Part shown: piece by piece, positions 5,279-6,918 of the stretch
Numbering within the stretch: position 1 is the stretch's first letter
Layout: each line of letters starts with the position of its first letter
Assembly (NCBI GenBank): GCA_009469665.1
Contig: SSTB01000159.1
Coordinates: 1-6,918 of the forward strand
Length of the DNA stretch: 6,918 nucleotides
Reading direction: 5' to 3'
From: Azonexaceae bacterium
GTDB lineage: Bacteria > Pseudomonadota > Gammaproteobacteria > Burkholderiales > Rhodocyclaceae
The notes under the pieces: generated by a model
What the model saw: only the letters and a program-made list of their open reading frames with translations
What the model was told of the DNA's origin: nothing
The model's database searches: none
Program-made: the position numbers and the translations under genes

Positions 5279-6193
5279 ATGCGAATTCACATCCTCGGCG
5301 CCGGCGCCGGCGGCGGTTTTCCTCAGTGGAACTGCAACTGTCCCAACTGCGACGGCCTGCGCAAGGGCACCATCCGGGCCACCGCCCGCACCCAGTCCTC
5401 CATCGCCGTTTCCGGTGATTCGGAAGACTGGGTTCTATTCAACGCCTCCCCCGACGTCCTGCAACAGGTGCAGCGCTTCCCCGCCCTGCAACCAGCCCGC
5501 AGCCTGCGCGATACGGCCATCCGGGCCATCGTCCTCATCGACGCCCAGATCGACCACACCACCGGGCTCTACATGTTGCGCGAACATCGTCAGCCCCATG
5601 CGCTGTGGTGCACCTCCCTGGTACGGGAAGACCTCAGTACCGGGAACCCCCTCTTCAAGGTGCTGGAGCATTACTGCGACCTCGACTGGCACGACATCCC
5701 CTTGACCGGGAGCTTCGCCATGGACGGCATCAAGGGCCTGGAATTCACCGCCCTGCCGCTGATCAGCAATGCCCCCCCCTATTCGCCCCACCGTGACCAT
5801 CCCCAGCCCGGCGACAACATCGGCGTCAGCATCACCGACCCCAAGAGTGGCCGCCGCCTGTTCTACGCCCCCGGCCTGGGCCAGATGGAAGACCACGTCT
5901 GGGCGGCGATGCAAGCCGCCGACTGCGTCCTGGTGGACGGCACCCTGTGGACCGACGACGAGATGATCCGCCTGGGGGCCTCGACCAAGACTTCCCGCGC
6001 CATGGGCCATCTGCCCCAGTCCGGCCCGGACGGCATGATCGAATGGCTCGACCGCCTGCCGGCCACGACGCGCAAGATCCTCATCCATATCAACAATACC
6101 AATCCCATCCTCAACGAAGACAGCCCCGAGCGGGCCGAGCTGACCCGCCACGGAATCGAAGTTTCTTACGATGGAATGGAAATCGAACTATGA
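5279..6193 (+). CDS. pqqB: PQQ biosynthesis protein PqqB
   Basis: The 304-residue protein has the normal PqqB length and the hallmark opening [19 protein letters not shown] (6-24), where Cys19, Cys21 and Cys24 form the CxCxxC site thought to hold a structural metal. It belongs to the metallo-beta-lactamase fold, but the usual HxHxDH motif is altered to [11 protein letters not shown] (87-97, with D88, D92 and H93), as in all PqqB. Other conserved pieces are LVDGTLW (218-224), MGHLP (242-246) and IHINNTNP (269-276). PqqB has been reported to be an iron-dependent hydroxylase that acts on the tyrosine-derived part of the PQQ precursor after PqqE cross-linking; an older view saw it as a transport factor. 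The ATG at 5279 matches the family N-terminus but has only a weak Shine-Dalgarno (AAG directly before ATG) and lies just after a hairpin. Its TGA overlaps the pqqC ATG by 4 nt. Confidence 0.97.
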   Translation: MRIHILGAGAGGGFPQWNCNCPNCDGLRKGTIRATARTQSSIAVSGDSEDWVLFNASPDVLQQVQRFPALQPARSLRDTAIRAIVLIDAQIDHTTGLYMLREHRQPHALWCTSLVREDLSTGNPLFKVLEHYCDLDWHDIPLTGSFAMDGIKGLEFTALPLISNAPPYSPHRDHPQPGDNIGVSITDPKSGRRLFYAPGLGQMEDHVWAAMQAADCVLVDGTLWTDDEMIRLGASTKTSRAMGHLPQSGPDGMIEWLDRLPATTRKILIHINNTNPILNEDSPERAELTRHGIEVSYDGMEIEL

Positions 6194-6918
6194 CCCACCT
6201 CGCCATGCTGAACGACACCCGCGCCCCCTGGTCCCCGGAGGAATTCGAAGCCAAGCTCCGGGACAAGGGCACCGGCTACCACATCTACCACCCCTTCCAC
6301 GTCATGATGGCCGAAGGCAAGCTGACTCAGAAGCAGCTCCAGGGCTGGGTCGCCAACCGCTTCTACTACCAGATCGCCATTCCCGTGAAGGACGCCGCGA
6401 TCATGGCCAACTGCCCGGACCGGGAAGTGCGCCGCGAGTGGATTCAGCGCATCCTCGACCACGACGGGTACGAAATCGGCGGCGTCAAGGATCCCGGCGG
6501 CATCGAAGCCTGGATTCAACTGGGCATCGCCACCGGCCTGACCCGGGAGGACGTGACTTCCCTGCGCTTCGTCGCCCCCGCATCGCGCTTCGCGGTGGAC
6601 GCCTACATCAACTTCGCTCGCCAGCAGCCCTGGCAGGAAGCCATCGCCTCCAGCCTCACCGAACTCTTCGCCCCCCACATCCACCAGCAGCGCATCGACA
6701 CCTGGCCGGACCAGTACCCCTGGGTCAGACCGGAAGGCCTGCAATACTTCAAGAACCGCCTGACCCAGGCCCGCCGCGACGTGAAGCACGGCCTGCGCTT
6801 CACCCTGGATTACTTCAGCCAGTCCCGCGCCCTGCAGGAACGGGCCCTGGAAATCCTCCAGTTCAAGCTCGACGTGCTCTGGGCTCTGGCCGATTCCATC
6901 ATGCTCAGCCAGTGCGAA
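6190..6918 (+). CDS. pqqC: Pyrroloquinoline-quinone synthase PqqC (C-terminus cut by window edge)
   Basis: 243 codons are open to the right edge. PqqC is a cofactor-free oxidase that closes the ring and carries out the final eight-electron oxidation of AHQQ to PQQ using O2. The protein shows the family blocks WVANRFYYQ (53-61), [14 protein letters not shown] (64-77), RILDHDG (87-93), SSLTELFAP (154-162), [10 protein letters not shown] (164-173), YPWV (176-179) and [11 protein letters not shown] (221-231). By alignment from memory with the Klebsiella enzyme, the active-site equivalents are all present: Y30, H31, R57, Q61, K67, R87, H91, Y139, E158, H165, R168, Y186, R190 and K226. The family is about 250 residues long, so only roughly 10-20 residues are missing and a PqqC-PqqD fusion cannot be excluded. 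The ATG at 6190 overlaps the pqqB stop (ATGA), implying translational coupling; the in-frame ATG at 6205 is a possible later start, since shorter homologues begin near it. Confidence 0.96.
   Translation, partial: MTHLAMLNDTRAPWSPEEFEAKLRDKGTGYHIYHPFHVMMAEGKLTQKQLQGWVANRFYYQIAIPVKDAAIMANCPDREVRREWIQRILDHDGYEIGGVKDPGGIEAWIQLGIATGLTREDVTSLRFVAPASRFAVDAYINFARQQPWQEAIASSLTELFAPHIHQQRIDTWPDQYPWVRPEGLQYFKNRLTQARRDVKHGLRFTLDYFSQSRALQERALEILQFKLDVLWALADSIMLSQCE

Noticed and set aside
5435..6151. A 238-codon minus-strand frame opposite pqqB
   Set aside because: It is a shadow of pqqB arising from GC-biased codons; no motif seen.
6166..6789. A 207-codon minus-strand frame opposite pqqC
   Set aside because: It is antisense to the well-conserved pqqC, and its composition is that of a codon shadow.

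Overview
The window is about 65-70% GC, with dense genes and short spacers. It reads as a betaproteobacterial chromosome, most likely Rhodocyclales (Azoarcus/Thauera/Dechloromonas-like). That placement is inferred from protein style, the coaE-zapD adjacency, and a PQQ operon close to a DOMON-like/DUF1343 pair. I see no insertion sequence, phage gene, tRNA, rRNA or CRISPR array.

Left block, minus strand (read from about 2956 down to 1): a REC-GGDEF diguanylate cyclase; a 192-nt spacer with a possible weak promoter; a membrane-anchored SPOR-domain protein; coaE, whose GTG start overlaps the SPOR stop by 4 nt; and the N-terminal half of zapD (GTG start), which runs off the left edge. The SPOR protein and ZapD are both division-type proteins and flank the last enzyme of coenzyme A synthesis.

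Middle block, plus strand (3071-4845): a DOMON-like protein and a DUF1343/NamZ-like protein (GH171 family) joined by an ATGA stop/start overlap. They look like a co-translated pair. The NamZ-like member has no signal peptide, and a Gln stands in the GPxHG position that is Glu in the characterised relatives I recall.

Right block, plus strand (4991-6918): the start of a pyrroloquinoline quinone (PQQ) operon. It contains pqqA (24-residue precursor peptide with E16 and Y20), a 213-nt gap, pqqB, and pqqC (4-nt overlap with pqqB, truncated by the window edge about 10-20 residues before its expected end). PqqA is the peptide substrate, PqqB is a hydroxylase of the metallo-beta-lactamase fold, and PqqC performs the final oxidation to PQQ. 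pqqD and pqqE would be expected beyond the right edge.

The most unusual item is the pqqA-pqqB gap. It is almost entirely made of five consecutive hairpins (5079-5108, 5121-5150, 5160-5189, 5199-5237, 5244-5266). The fourth is a near-perfect 17-bp stem followed by a T-rich run, which looks like an intrinsic terminator placed inside the operon. This layout would suit pqqA over-expression relative to pqqBC, or a regulated attenuator or riboswitch-like leader for pqqB.
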